Below the pieces are notes generated by a model. That model saw only the letters and a program-made list of their open reading frames with translations, was not told the DNA's origin and searched no databases. Below are positions 1 to 6,276 of a DNA stretch of 6,276 nt, piece after piece. The stretch is taken from NCBI GenBank assembly GCA_945878385.1, contig CAMCTE010000161.1:1-6276 (forward strand), read 5' to 3'. A program made the position numbers and the translations under genes. Each line of letters opens with the position of its first letter. Position 1 is the stretch's first letter. This DNA comes from Azohydromonas lata NBRC 102462 (GTDB taxonomy: Bacteria; Pseudomonadota; Gammaproteobacteria; Burkholderiales; Burkholderiaceae_C).

Positions 1-6
1 TGGGCT

Positions 7-369
7 TCAGTCCTTGGCGCGCTGTGCATTGGCCTGGTGGATCAGGGCATTGAGTTCGGCCGCCCGCTCGGTGGTGCGGTCGAACTGGAAATGCAAGGTG
101 GGCACGGTGTGGATGGCCAGGCGCTTGAACAGGCCGTTGCGCAAGAAACCGGCCGCTTCATTGAGGGCGTCCTGGGTGTCTTGGGGCTCACCCACCAGCA
201 CCGAAAAGAACACCTTGGCGTGGGCATAGTCGGGTGTCACCTCCACGGCGTTGATCGTCACCATCCCCAGGCGCGGGTCCTTGAGCTCGCGAATGAGTTC
301 GGCCAGATCGCGCTGGATCTGGTCGGCCACGCGCAGGCCGCGGTTGGGGATCGATCGTTTGTGTCGCAT
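7..369 (-). CDS. rbfA: 30S ribosome-binding factor RbfA
   Basis: The 120-residue product is a small single-domain KH-like protein that binds the immature 30S subunit near the 5' end of 16S rRNA and helps final maturation. It acts in the cytoplasm and matters most in the cold. Visible family marks are the N-terminal helix with VADQIQRDLAELI, the hallmark KDPRLG (residues 30-35) followed by a beta strand, the segment EAAGFLR (71-77), and the last strand TVPTLHFQFD (88-97). The length is close to the 120-135 residues usual for RbfA, so the gene looks complete. The ATG is supported by an AAGGA Shine-Dalgarno (379-383, minus strand) nine bases upstream. It is the last gene of the rimP-nusA-infB-rbfA cluster that can be seen; truB often follows in relatives but lies outside the window. 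A GC hairpin in the gap to infB may tune its expression. Confidence 0.97.
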   Translation of the reverse strand: MRHKRSIPNRGLRVADQIQRDLAELIRELKDPRLGMVTINAVEVTPDYAHAKVFFSVLVGEPQDTQDALNEAAGFLRNGLFKRLAIHTVPTLHFQFDRTTERAAELNALIHQANAQRAKD

Positions 370-390
370 GGTGGAGGTTCCTTACAGCGC

Positions 391-417
391 AAACCCCGCC
401 GTGCTTGGGCGGGGCTT
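391..417 (-). terminator. GC-rich hairpin between infB and rbfA, weak terminator or processing stem
   Basis: Read on the minus strand, the arm AAGCCCCGCC, a 7-base loop CAAGCAC and the arm GGCGGGGTTT form a ten-pair stem with one G-U pair. The run of T is only three bases long and lies inside the stem, so full intrinsic termination is unlikely. It sits 22 bases after the infB stop and just before the rbfA Shine-Dalgarno. It may lower transcription into rbfA or protect the infB 3' end. The structure is seen in the sequence; the role is inferred. Confidence 0.6.
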
Positions 418-438
418 GCTGCTGCAGCGCTCGTGTGC

Positions 439-3357
439 TTAAAGCGTGCGGGCCACTTCCTTGATTTCGAAGCACTCGATGATGTCGCCCTCTTGAATGT
501 CGGTGACATTCTTGAGCTTGATACCGCACTCGAAGCCTTCCTTGACTTCCTTCACATCGTCCTTCAGGCGGCGAACCGATTCGACCTCGCCGGAGTAGAT
601 GACGATGTTCTCGCGCAGCAGGCGGAAGCGGGCGTTGCGGCGAACCAGGCCCGAGGTGACCATCGAGCCAGCCACCGTACCGATCTTCGAGGCCACGAAC
701 ACCGTGCGGATCTCGGCGGTACCCAGCATCTCTTCGCGCTGCTCGGGTGCCAGCATGCCACCCAAGGCCGCCTTCACCTCGTCCACCGCGTCGTAGATGA
801 TGTTGTAGTAGCGCAGGTCCACGCCGTTGCCCTCGGCCAACTTGCGCGCACCGGCATCAGCGCGGGTGTTGAAGCCGATGATGATGGCCTTGGAAGCGAT
901 GGCGAGGTTCACATCGCTCTCGCTGATGCCACCCACGGCAGCGTGCACCACCTGCACCCGCACCTCGTCGGTGCTGAGCTTGAGCAGCGAACTGGCCAGC
1001 GCTTCCTGCGAGCCCTGCACATCGGCCTTCAGGATCAGCGAAAGCGTCTGCACATCGCCCTGGCCCATGTTGTCGAACATGTTCTCCAGCTTCGCGGCTT
1101 GCTGCTTGGCCAACTTCACATCGCGGTACTTGCCCTGGCGGAAGGTGGCGATTTCACGGGCGCGGCGTTCGTCGGCCAGCACCATGAATTCGTCGCCGGC
1201 ACGGGGCACTTCGGTCAGGCCCTGGATTTCCACCGGGATGGACGGGCCCGCTTCGGTGGAGGGCTTGCCGGCCTCGTCGAGCATGGCGCGCACACGGCCA
1301 TAGCTGGAGCCTGCCAGCACCACATCGCCCCGCTTGAGCGTGCCGCTTTGCACCAACACCGTGGCCACCGGGCCGCGGCCCTTATCGAGCTTGGCTTCGA
1401 TCACCAGACCCTTGGCCAAGGCCTCCTGCGGCGCCTTCAACTCAAGTACTTCAGCCTGCAGCAGCACCTGCTCCAGCAGTTCGTCAATGCCCTGACCCGT
1501 CTTGGACGAAACGCCCACGAAAGGCGAATCGCCACCGAAGTCTTCCGGTACGACCTCTTCGCCCACCAGCTCGCTCTTGACGCGCTCGATGTTGGCTTCG
1601 GGCTTGTCGACCTTGGTCATGGCCACGACGATCGGCACACCAGCGGCCTTGGCGTGGCTGATGGCTTCCTTGGTCTGCGGCATCACGCCATCGTCGGCGG
1701 CACACACCAGAACCACGATATCGGTTGCCTGGGCACCTCGAGCGCGCATGGCCGTGAACGCTTCGTGGCCCGGGGTGTCCAGGAAGGTGATGGTGCCGCG
1801 CGGAGTGTCCACATGGTACGCACCGATGTGCTGGGTGATGCCACCGGCTTCGCCAGAAGCCACACGCGTGCGGCGGATGTAGTCCAGCAGCGAGGTCTTG
1901 CCGTGGTCGACGTGGCCCATCACCGTCACCACCGGTGCACGCGGCACTTCGATGGCCTCGGTGGCGGCATGTTCCTCTTCCAAGAAGGCTTCCGGGTCGT
2001 CAAGCTTGGCGGCAAGCGCCTTGTGGCCCATTTCCTCGACCACGATCATGGCCGTTTCCTGGTCCAACTGCTGGTTGATGGTGACCATCTGGCCCAGCTT
2101 CATCATCTGCTTGATCACCTCAGCGGCCTTGACGCTCATCTTGTGGGCCAGGTCGGCCACGCTGATGGTCTCAGGCACATGCACTTCCTGCACCACGGCT
2201 TCGCTGGGCATCATCGAAGTCATGGACGCATCGCGGTCACCGCCACGGCCCTTCCCCTTGGGGGCGCGCCAGCCGGCACGGGTGCCGGCCGTGGTGTCAC
2301 CGCGGGTCTTGAGCGCACGCTTCTTGGCGGCATCGTCGGCCCAACTCGAAGACAGCTTCTCGCTCTTGACGGACTTCTTTTCGCCAGGCTTGGCAGCCGT
2401 GGCCGCTGCACCCGGGGCACCGGGCTTGGCGGCGGCCTTGTGGATCGTGCCCTTGATCGCGTTTTCCGCCGGCTTGGGTTCTTCGGGCTTCTTGGCCACG
2501 AGCACCTTCTTGGGCGCGTTCATCATGGCGCGGATGGCCGCGGCTTCGGCCTCGGCGGCCTTGCGGCGCTTTTCCAGGTCGGCCAGGCGCTGGCGTTCGG
2601 CTGCGTCGGCATCAACCGCCTTGACCACTCGGGCCACCGGCTTGGGCGGCGTGGTGTCGGCTGCAGCGGCTGGTGCAGCGGCAGGTGCAGCGGGCCCGGC
2701 CGCCTGCTCTGAAGGTGCCGCAGTGGCGGTCGGCACGGTGGCCACCGGTTCCGTTGCAGCCGGTGCCGCGGCAGCACCTTGCGCCTTGCGGGCAGCCTGC
2801 TCGGCTTCCAGTCGCTGAGCCTCGGCCAGCGCAGCAGCAGCCTGAGCCGCCGCTTCGCGCTCTGCGGCCTCGGCTCGGGCCTTGGCCTCTTCGGCCTCGC
2901 GCTGCTCCTTTTCCTCGCGCTGTCGGCGCTTCTCGGCAATCTCTTCTTCTTGACGGCGCAGCAGTTCAGCCTGGCGGTTGGCGTCCTCTTCGCGGCGGCG
3001 CAATTCGTCGTCGTCCACCACCGGAGTGGCCGGCGCTTCCACCATACCGGTGCCTTCATCGCGCTTGACGAATACGCGCTTCTTGCGCACTTCCACCTGA
3101 ATGGTGCGGGCACGACCTGAGGAATCTGCCTGCTTGATCTCGCTGGTGCTCTTGCGGGTCAGGGTGATCTTCTTGCGCTCTGCGCTTGCCGTTCCGTGCG
3201 ACGACCGCAAGAAGGTCAGCAGGCGCTCCTTGTCACCTTCGGTGAGAACGTCCTCAGCAGATTGCTTGGCGACCCCAGCCGACTGCAATTGTTCAAGCAG
3301 CGTTGTCGCCGGGCGATTGAGCTCAGCGGCAAACTGGGAGACGGTGGTCACAGCCAT
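439..3357 (-). CDS. infB: Translation initiation factor IF-2
   Basis: This 972-residue GTPase places fMet-tRNA in the P site and drives joining of the 50S subunit. Domains in order: IF2_N at about 1-52; the IF-2-associated basic segment at about 57-100; a long charged then Ala/Pro-rich linker (about 110-370), probably coiled coil around 115-195; a second IF2_N-like unit (about 395-450); the G domain from about 472; beta-barrel domain II (about 645-730); domain III (about 760-860); and the C domains to the end. G motifs are GHVDHGKT (481-488), GGITQHIG (505-512), DTPGH (527-531), TKVD (581-584, usually NKxD) and SSK (617-619). The length is above the 890 of E. coli but normal for Burkholderiales. 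The ATG has AAGGA (3366-3370) eight bases upstream. I found no well-supported internal start for a shorter isoform. The gene lies 68 bases after nusA in the same operon. Confidence 0.99.
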   Translation of the reverse strand: MAVTTVSQFAAELNRPATTLLEQLQSAGVAKQSAEDVLTEGDKERLLTFLRSSHGTASAERKKITLTRKSTSEIKQADSSGRARTIQVEVRKKRVFVKRDEGTGMVEAPATPVVDDDELRRREEDANRQAELLRRQEEEIAEKRRQREEKEQREAEEAKARAEAAEREAAAQAAAALAEAQRLEAEQAARKAQGAAAAPAATEPVATVPTATAAPSEQAAGPAAPAAAPAAAADTTPPKPVARVVKAVDADAAERQRLADLEKRRKAAEAEAAAIRAMMNAPKKVLVAKKPEEPKPAENAIKGTIHKAAAKPGAPGAAATAAKPGEKKSVKSEKLSSSWADDAAKKRALKTRGDTTAGTRAGWRAPKGKGRGGDRDASMTSMMPSEAVVQEVHVPETISVADLAHKMSVKAAEVIKQMMKLGQMVTINQQLDQETAMIVVEEMGHKALAAKLDDPEAFLEEEHAATEAIEVPRAPVVTVMGHVDHGKTSLLDYIRRTRVASGEAGGITQHIGAYHVDTPRGTITFLDTPGHEAFTAMRARGAQATDIVVLVCAADDGVMPQTKEAISHAKAAGVPIVVAMTKVDKPEANIERVKSELVGEEVVPEDFGGDSPFVGVSSKTGQGIDELLEQVLLQAEVLELKAPQEALAKGLVIEAKLDKGRGPVATVLVQSGTLKRGDVVLAGSSYGRVRAMLDEAGKPSTEAGPSIPVEIQGLTEVPRAGDEFMVLADERRAREIATFRQGKYRDVKLAKQQAAKLENMFDNMGQGDVQTLSLILKADVQGSQEALASSLLKLSTDEVRVQVVHAAVGGISESDVNLAIASKAIIIGFNTRADAGARKLAEGNGVDLRYYNIIYDAVDEVKAALGGMLAPEQREEMLGTAEIRTVFVASKIGTVAGSMVTSGLVRRNARFRLLRENIVIYSGEVESVRRLKDDVKEVKEGFECGIKLKNVTDIQEGDIIECFEIKEVARTL

Positions 3358-3425
3358 TGTGGGATTCCTTGGGGTGCGGTGCAGCGAGTGGGCGCGTTCG
3401 GTCGTGAGGCGTTCAGGGGCGGGGC

Positions 3426-4904
3426 TCAGGCGGTGAACCAGTGCTCGCGGGCCTTCATGATCAGCGCCTTGGCCTGCTCCTCAGGCATGTCGGTCAGCTC
3501 AATCAACTCGTCGACAGCCAAGTCGGCGAGGTCATCCCGGTTGTGGATGCCCCCGTCGGCCAGGCGTGCGATCAGGTCGGGCGTCAAGCCCTCGAGATCG
3601 CCCAGACCCTGGGCCACATCCTCGACGTTTTCCTCGCGGGCGATTTCCATGGTCAACAGCACATCCTTGGCGCGGTTGCGCAGTTCCATCACCGTGTCTT
3701 CGTCGAAGCCTTCGATGTCCATCAATTCCTGCATGGGCACATAGGCCACTTCTTCCAGGCTGGTGAAGCCTTCGGCGATCAGGATGTCGGCCACTTCCTC
3801 ATCCACATCCAGCTTTTCGACAAACAGCGAGCGGATGGAATGAGATTCCTGCGCCTGCTTGGCGTTGGACTCTTCGGCAGTCATGATGTTGATGCGCCAA
3901 CCGGTGAGCTCAGAAGCCAGGCGAACATTCTGGCCGCCGCGGCCGATGGCAATGGCCAGAGTCTCGTCGTCGACCACCACATCCATGGCGTGGCGCTCTT
4001 CGTCCACCACGATGGACTGCACATTGGCCGGCGCCAGCGCGCCGATCACGAACTGCGCCGGGTCTTCTGACCACAGCACGATGTCCACACGCTCGCCAGC
4101 CAGTTCGTTGGTGACCGCCGTCACGCGTGAGCCGCGCACACCCACACAGGTGCCGATCGGGTCCACCCGCTTGTCGTGCGACACCACGGCGATCTTGGCG
4201 CGCGAGCCCGAGTCGCGGGCGCAGCTCTTGATTTCCAGCAGGCCCTGCTCGATCTCGGGCACTTCCTGGGCAAACAGTTCGATCATGAAACCCGGTGCGC
4301 TGCGCGAGAGCATGATCTGCGGGCCGCGCATGGTGTTGTCGATGCCCGTGATGAAGGCCCGAACACGGTCGCCGCTGCGCAGGTTCTCCTTGGAGATCAT
4401 CTCGCTGCGCTTGAGGCGCCCTTCCACGCGGCCGCTTTCGACGATCATGTCGCCCTTGTCCAGGCGCTTGACCGTGCCCACCATGATCCGCTCACCGCGC
4501 GAGAGGAAATCGTTGAGCAGCTGCTCACGCTCGGCGTCGCGGATCTTTTGCAGGATCACCTGCTTGGCTGCCTGCGCGCCGATGCGGCCAATCGTCACCG
4601 ATTCAATGGGCTCCTCGATGTAGTCGCCCTCTTCGATTTCGCCCACGCGGTCGATGGCATCGGTCAACAGCTCTTCAGCGTCCGGGTTCTGCAGTCCGGC
4701 CGAATCCGGCACCACCAACCAGCGGCGGAAGGTCTCATATTCGCCGTTGTCGCGGTCCACCGACACGCGAATGTCCACTTCGCCACCGTGCAGACGCTTG
4801 GTGGCAGAAGCCAGCGCGGCCTCCACGGCACCGAAGACGACTTCGCGGTCCACGCTCTTTTCGCGTGAGATCGCATCGACCAGCATGAGCATTTCGCGGT
4901 TCAT
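3426..4904 (-). CDS. nusA: Transcription termination/antitermination factor NusA
   Basis: The 492-residue product binds RNA polymerase and nascent RNA, promotes pausing and hairpin-dependent termination, and joins antitermination complexes. Domains: N-terminal polymerase-binding domain (about 1-125), S1 domain (about 135-200), KH1 (about 205-285, with GVRGSR at 255-260), KH2 (about 300-345, with IGRGGQN at 320-326), then two acidic repeats (about 360-420 and 435-490) as in E. coli-type NusA; Gram-positive NusA lacks these. The C-terminal end LIMKAREHWFTA resembles the E. coli end. Length matches the E. coli protein of 495 residues. The ATG overlaps the rimP stop as ATGA (4901-4904), and its GGAG lies inside the last rimP codons, ten bases upstream, so translation is probably coupled to rimP. 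Through termination at the rimP leader NusA could limit its own synthesis; this is inferred. Confidence 0.99.
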   Translation of the reverse strand: MNREMLMLVDAISREKSVDREVVFGAVEAALASATKRLHGGEVDIRVSVDRDNGEYETFRRWLVVPDSAGLQNPDAEELLTDAIDRVGEIEEGDYIEEPIESVTIGRIGAQAAKQVILQKIRDAEREQLLNDFLSRGERIMVGTVKRLDKGDMIVESGRVEGRLKRSEMISKENLRSGDRVRAFITGIDNTMRGPQIMLSRSAPGFMIELFAQEVPEIEQGLLEIKSCARDSGSRAKIAVVSHDKRVDPIGTCVGVRGSRVTAVTNELAGERVDIVLWSEDPAQFVIGALAPANVQSIVVDEERHAMDVVVDDETLAIAIGRGGQNVRLASELTGWRINIMTAEESNAKQAQESHSIRSLFVEKLDVDEEVADILIAEGFTSLEEVAYVPMQELMDIEGFDEDTVMELRNRAKDVLLTMEIAREENVEDVAQGLGDLEGLTPDLIARLADGGIHNRDDLADLAVDELIELTDMPEEQAKALIMKAREHWFTA

Positions 4905-5611
4905 GTTTGTTGTTCTCCATTGCGGGCGGGCTTGGCGCGCCCCTTGAAATCCACCACCGGCACCAAGCGGGCCTCACGCACCTCTTCCAGCGTGAAGTCC
5001 AGCGCCTGCTCCGTCTTGCCTTCCAGGACGATCAGGCGCGGCTGCGGCTGCGCCTGCACCAATACGCCGCGGTACTTGCGGCGACCCTGAAAAGCCAACT
5101 TGAATGTCACATCCACTTCCAACCCGCAGAATCGATCCCAGTCCTGCGGCTTGCGCAGGGGGCGGTCCAGGCCGGGGGAAGACACTTCCAGCCGCTCGTA
5201 GTCGACCTGCTCAACTTCAAAAACCAATTGCAGTTGCCGGGTGACGAGCTCGCAATCGTCCACCGTCACGAATTCGGACTCCACGGCGTAGGCATGGCCC
5301 GGCACGCGGTCGATGGAAATGCGCAGCAGACCGCGCGGCAGGCGCTCCACATCCACGAGGTCGTAGTGCAAACCCTGCACCGTGGATTCCAGCACCGTCA
5401 TCCAACTGCCCGAGGCAGCGGCGCGCTCAAAGGCGCCCTCTGCGGCTGTTTCGGCTGTTTCGGCTGCTTCGGCATGAACCGTCGGGGTGGCGCGGGGCCG
5501 GGGCTTCACAGCCCGATCCATCAAAACGGCGCGGCCCGCTCCCGCCTTGCTGGCGGAGCCGGTTTTGCCACCCGCGGGGCGGCGCGCTCGGTTCGATGTC
5601 GTTGAATTCAT
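4901..5611 (-). CDS. rimP: Ribosome maturation factor RimP, with probable N-terminal extension
   Basis: RimP binds early 30S intermediates and helps S12 and neighbouring proteins assemble. The conserved part covers the N-terminal alpha/beta domain (STVQGLHYDLVDVE, then FVTVDDCELVTRQL and the hallmark LEVSSPGLDRPL) and the C-terminal SH3-like barrel (RKYRGVL to ARLVPVVDFKG). The start is uncertain. The ATG at 5609-5611 gives 236 residues, of which the first 70 or so are basic and Ala/Gly/Pro-rich, with an A-E-T repeat. The ATG at 5399-5401 gives 166 residues, the usual family size, but appears to cut the first helix about three residues short: GSWMTVLESTV resembles the family start MAWQ..VEQTV as I recall it, with Gly where the usual Met stands. 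Neither ATG has a clear Shine-Dalgarno. A still earlier in-frame ATG at 5713 is unlikely because it would translate through the terminator. It is the first gene of the operon and overlaps nusA by four bases. The gene identity is near certain; the chosen start is about 55% likely. Confidence 0.94.
   Translation of the reverse strand: MNSTTSNRARRPAGGKTGSASKAGAGRAVLMDRAVKPRPRATPTVHAEAAETAETAAEGAFERAAASGSWMTVLESTVQGLHYDLVDVERLPRGLLRISIDRVPGHAYAVESEFVTVDDCELVTRQLQLVFEVEQVDYERLEVSSPGLDRPLRKPQDWDRFCGLEVDVTFKLAFQGRRKYRGVLVQAQPQPRLIVLEGKTEQALDFTLEEVREARLVPVVDFKGRAKPARNGEQQT
5443..5473 (-). repeat. Tandem 9-base repeat in the RimP N-terminal extension
   Basis: Three head-to-tail copies of CGGCTGTTT (plus strand) lie at 5443-5451, 5452-5460 and 5461-5469. 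The third has one change, and a partial fourth copy (CGGC) follows. Because the unit is nine bases it stays in frame and encodes Ala-Glu-Thr/Ala triplets in RimP. Such a repeat could expand or contract by slippage without breaking the frame. Its place in a low-complexity stretch suggests a flexible linker or a region under weak constraint. Confidence 0.85.
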
Positions 5612-5742
5612 GCGAGACAAACAAAAAAGGGGCTGGAAGTTTCCGCCCCTCGATTGCGCGCCTGGCTCGCTTCCGTGGTGGGCTCCCGTAGAGCACTTCC
5701 GCGTAGGCGTCAACCGGTCGACGCGCAGCGCTGATCAGTCAA
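5612..5742 (-). promoter_or_regulatory. rimP operon 5' leader with attenuator-like layout
   Basis: If transcription starts near 5742, about 130 bases of leader precede the rimP ATG at 5611. The leader contains an 18-base imperfect palindrome (5707-5724) that folds as GCGUCG...UGACGC, a boxA-like TGCTCT (5690-5695, minus strand), two CGGAAG copies (5696-5701 and 5670-5675, minus strand) and the terminator. The first, extended to GGAAGU, could pair with ACUUCC in the terminator 3' half and act as an antiterminator. No tRNA gene such as E. coli metY is present here. The parts are visible; a working attenuator is inferred. Confidence 0.5.
5623..5650 (-). terminator. Intrinsic terminator upstream of rimP (putative attenuator)
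   Basis: On the minus strand AGGGGC-GGA, loop AACT, TCC, a single bulged A and GCCCCT form a strong stem, followed directly by a run of six T (5628-5623). This is a textbook Rho-independent terminator. It points toward rimP, ends 11 bases before the first plausible ATG, and lies downstream of the likely operon promoter. No gene fits between promoter and terminator, so it is best read as an attenuator in the leader. The plus strand lacks a T run after the stem, so it would not terminate fabI-direction transcripts. Confidence 0.85.
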
Positions 5743-5748
5743 CCGCGG

Positions 5749-5777
5749 ACTATAGCGGATTTCCCTGACGCACGCAA
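5749..5777 (-). promoter_or_regulatory. Predicted sigma-70 promoter of the rimP-nusA-infB-rbfA operon
   Basis: On the minus strand TTGCGT (5777-5772) and TATAGT (5754-5749) are separated by exactly 17 bases. The -10 box matches the consensus at five of six positions; the -35 box matches mainly in TTG. The start would fall near 5742. It is the best match in the divergent region for the minus strand, and it lies upstream of the terminator. A TTGACT close to the start site has no acceptable -10 at 17 bases. Confidence 0.5.
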
Positions 5778-5792
5778 GGTGCGTGCCACAAT
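5765..5792 (+). promoter_or_regulatory. Predicted promoter of fabI
   Basis: CTGACG (5765-5770) and CACAAT (5787-5792) are 16 bases apart, and a TG stands one base before the -10 box (extended -10). Each box has four matches to the sigma-70 consensus. The start would fall near 5799, giving a leader of about 30 bases with GGAG before the fabI ATG. The site interleaves with the opposing rimP promoter. It is predicted by pattern only. Confidence 0.45.
5770..5786. promoter_or_regulatory. Perfect inverted repeat between the divergent promoters, possible operator
   Basis: GCACGCA-AGG-TGCGTGC has 7-base arms matching without error around a 3-base centre. It fills the spacer of the predicted fabI promoter and covers the -35 box of the predicted rimP promoter, where a dimeric regulator could affect both directions. 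I do not recognise it as the site of a named regulator. Confidence 0.45.
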
Positions 5793-5829
5793 CGAGGCCC
5801 TGTCCTCATCCCCACCGGAGAACACCAAC

Positions 5830-6276
5830 ATGGGCTTCCTCGCCGGCAAGCGGCTCCTGATCACCGGAGTCTTGTCCAACCGCTCCATCGCCTACGGAAT
5901 TGCCCGTGCCTGCCACCGCGAAGGGGCCGAACTGGCCTTCAGCTATGTCGGCGAGCGCTTCAAGGAACGCATCACCGAGTTTGCCGCCGAATTCGGCTCC
6001 TCCCTGATCTTCGACTGCGATGTGGGTGACGACGCGCAGATTGAGCAATTGTTTGCGGGGCTGAAGTCAGCCTGGCCTGAGGGATTCGACGGCTTTGTGC
6101 ATTCCATCGGCTACGCGCCGCGCGAAGCCATCGCGGGCGACTTCCTGGACGGCCTGTCCCGGGAAGCCTTCAAGGTGGCGCACGACATTTCTGCGTACAG
6201 CTTTCCGGCCATGGCAAAAGCGGCAGCAGCCCAGCTGCGCCCCCAAAGCGCGCTGCTCACGCTGACCTATCTGGGC
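5830..6276 (+). CDS. fabI: Enoyl-[acyl-carrier-protein] reductase (NADH) FabI, 5' part
   Basis: FabI catalyses the last step of each fatty acid elongation round, reducing trans-2-enoyl-ACP with NADH in the cytoplasm, and is the target of triclosan. Only the first 149 codons are present; the frame is open to the window edge, where E. coli FabI has 262 residues in total. The short-chain dehydrogenase fold is clear: the FabI nucleotide motif ITGVLSNRSIA (11-21), CDVGDD (63-68), HSIGYAP (91-97) and TLTYLG (144-149), whose Tyr147 matches the conserved Tyr146 of E. coli. The Gly matching E. coli Gly93, a known triclosan-resistance site, is intact (Gly94). The catalytic Tyr and Lys that follow lie outside the window. 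The ATG has GGAG (5817-5820) nine bases upstream. The gene is divergent from the rimP operon and shares its control region. Confidence 0.97.
   Translation, partial: MGFLAGKRLLITGVLSNRSIAYGIARACHREGAELAFSYVGERFKERITEFAAEFGSSLIFDCDVGDDAQIEQLFAGLKSAWPEGFDGFVHSIGYAPREAIAGDFLDGLSREAFKVAHDISAYSFPAMAKAAAAQLRPQSALLTLTYLG

Noticed and set aside
2221..2526. Internal ATG codons in infB (2524-2526, 2221-2223) as starts of a short IF-2 form
   Set aside because: Neither has a convincing Shine-Dalgarno, although short IF-2 forms exist in E. coli.
37..2712. 891-codon open frame on the plus strand, antisense to rbfA and infB
   Set aside because: It mirrors a conserved IF-2 gene in GC-rich DNA, its product is His/Gly/Leu-rich without a recognisable domain, and it crosses the rbfA-infB gap. 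It is a shadow of codon bias.
4907..5605. 232-codon plus-strand open frame opposite rimP
   Set aside because: It is antisense to conserved RimP, its CFG repeats are the mirror of the rimP tandem repeat, and no start signal supports it.
5612..5713. Earlier in-frame rimP start at 5713 (270 residues)
   Set aside because: Its coding region would include the whole intrinsic terminator, and the added residues resemble nothing in RimP.
5651..5748. A tRNA gene before rimP, as with metY in E. coli
   Set aside because: No cloverleaf, TTCRA T-loop or CCA end can be found on the minus strand here.
5751..5756. TATAGC on the plus strand as a fabI -10 box
   Set aside because: No acceptable -35 box lies 16-18 bases upstream, and the minus-strand reading TATAGT fits better.
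5806..6048. 80-codon minus-strand open frame opposite the start of fabI
   Set aside because: It overlaps the conserved FabI N-terminus and has no domain or ribosome-binding support.

Overview
The window holds the rimP-nusA-infB-rbfA translation and transcription operon on the minus strand and, divergent from it, the 5' part of fabI on the plus strand. The DNA is GC-rich (about two thirds G+C by eye). The gene order, the long Ala-rich IF-2 and the protein sequences fit a betaproteobacterium of the order Burkholderiales, probably a Comamonadaceae or Rubrivivax/Leptothrix-type lineage. The genus cannot be fixed from the sequence alone.

Layout, right to left along the minus strand: a short divergent control region (about 5612-5829); rimP (30S maturation); nusA (transcription elongation, termination and antitermination), whose ATG overlaps the rimP stop as ATGA; a 68-base gap; infB (initiation factor IF-2); a 69-base gap with a GC-rich hairpin; and rbfA (cold-shock type 30S maturation factor), whose stop lies 7 bases from the window edge. 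Bases 1-6 hold nothing that can be assigned. In related bacteria truB usually follows. fabI (enoyl-ACP reductase) starts at 5830 and runs off the right end after 149 codons.

The operon is ordinary core machinery: RimP and RbfA mature the small subunit, IF-2 loads the initiator tRNA, and NusA couples RNA polymerase to these events. The less ordinary part is its start. A clear intrinsic terminator (5623-5650) lies between the likely operon promoter and rimP, which suggests attenuation and possibly feedback by NusA, as is known for other nusA operons. The rimP and fabI promoters that I can pick out interleave over a 17-base perfect inverted repeat. RimP also appears to carry an N-terminal low-complexity extension with a tandem nonanucleotide repeat. 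I saw no mobile element, CRISPR array, tRNA or rRNA, and no evidence of a wholly new system.
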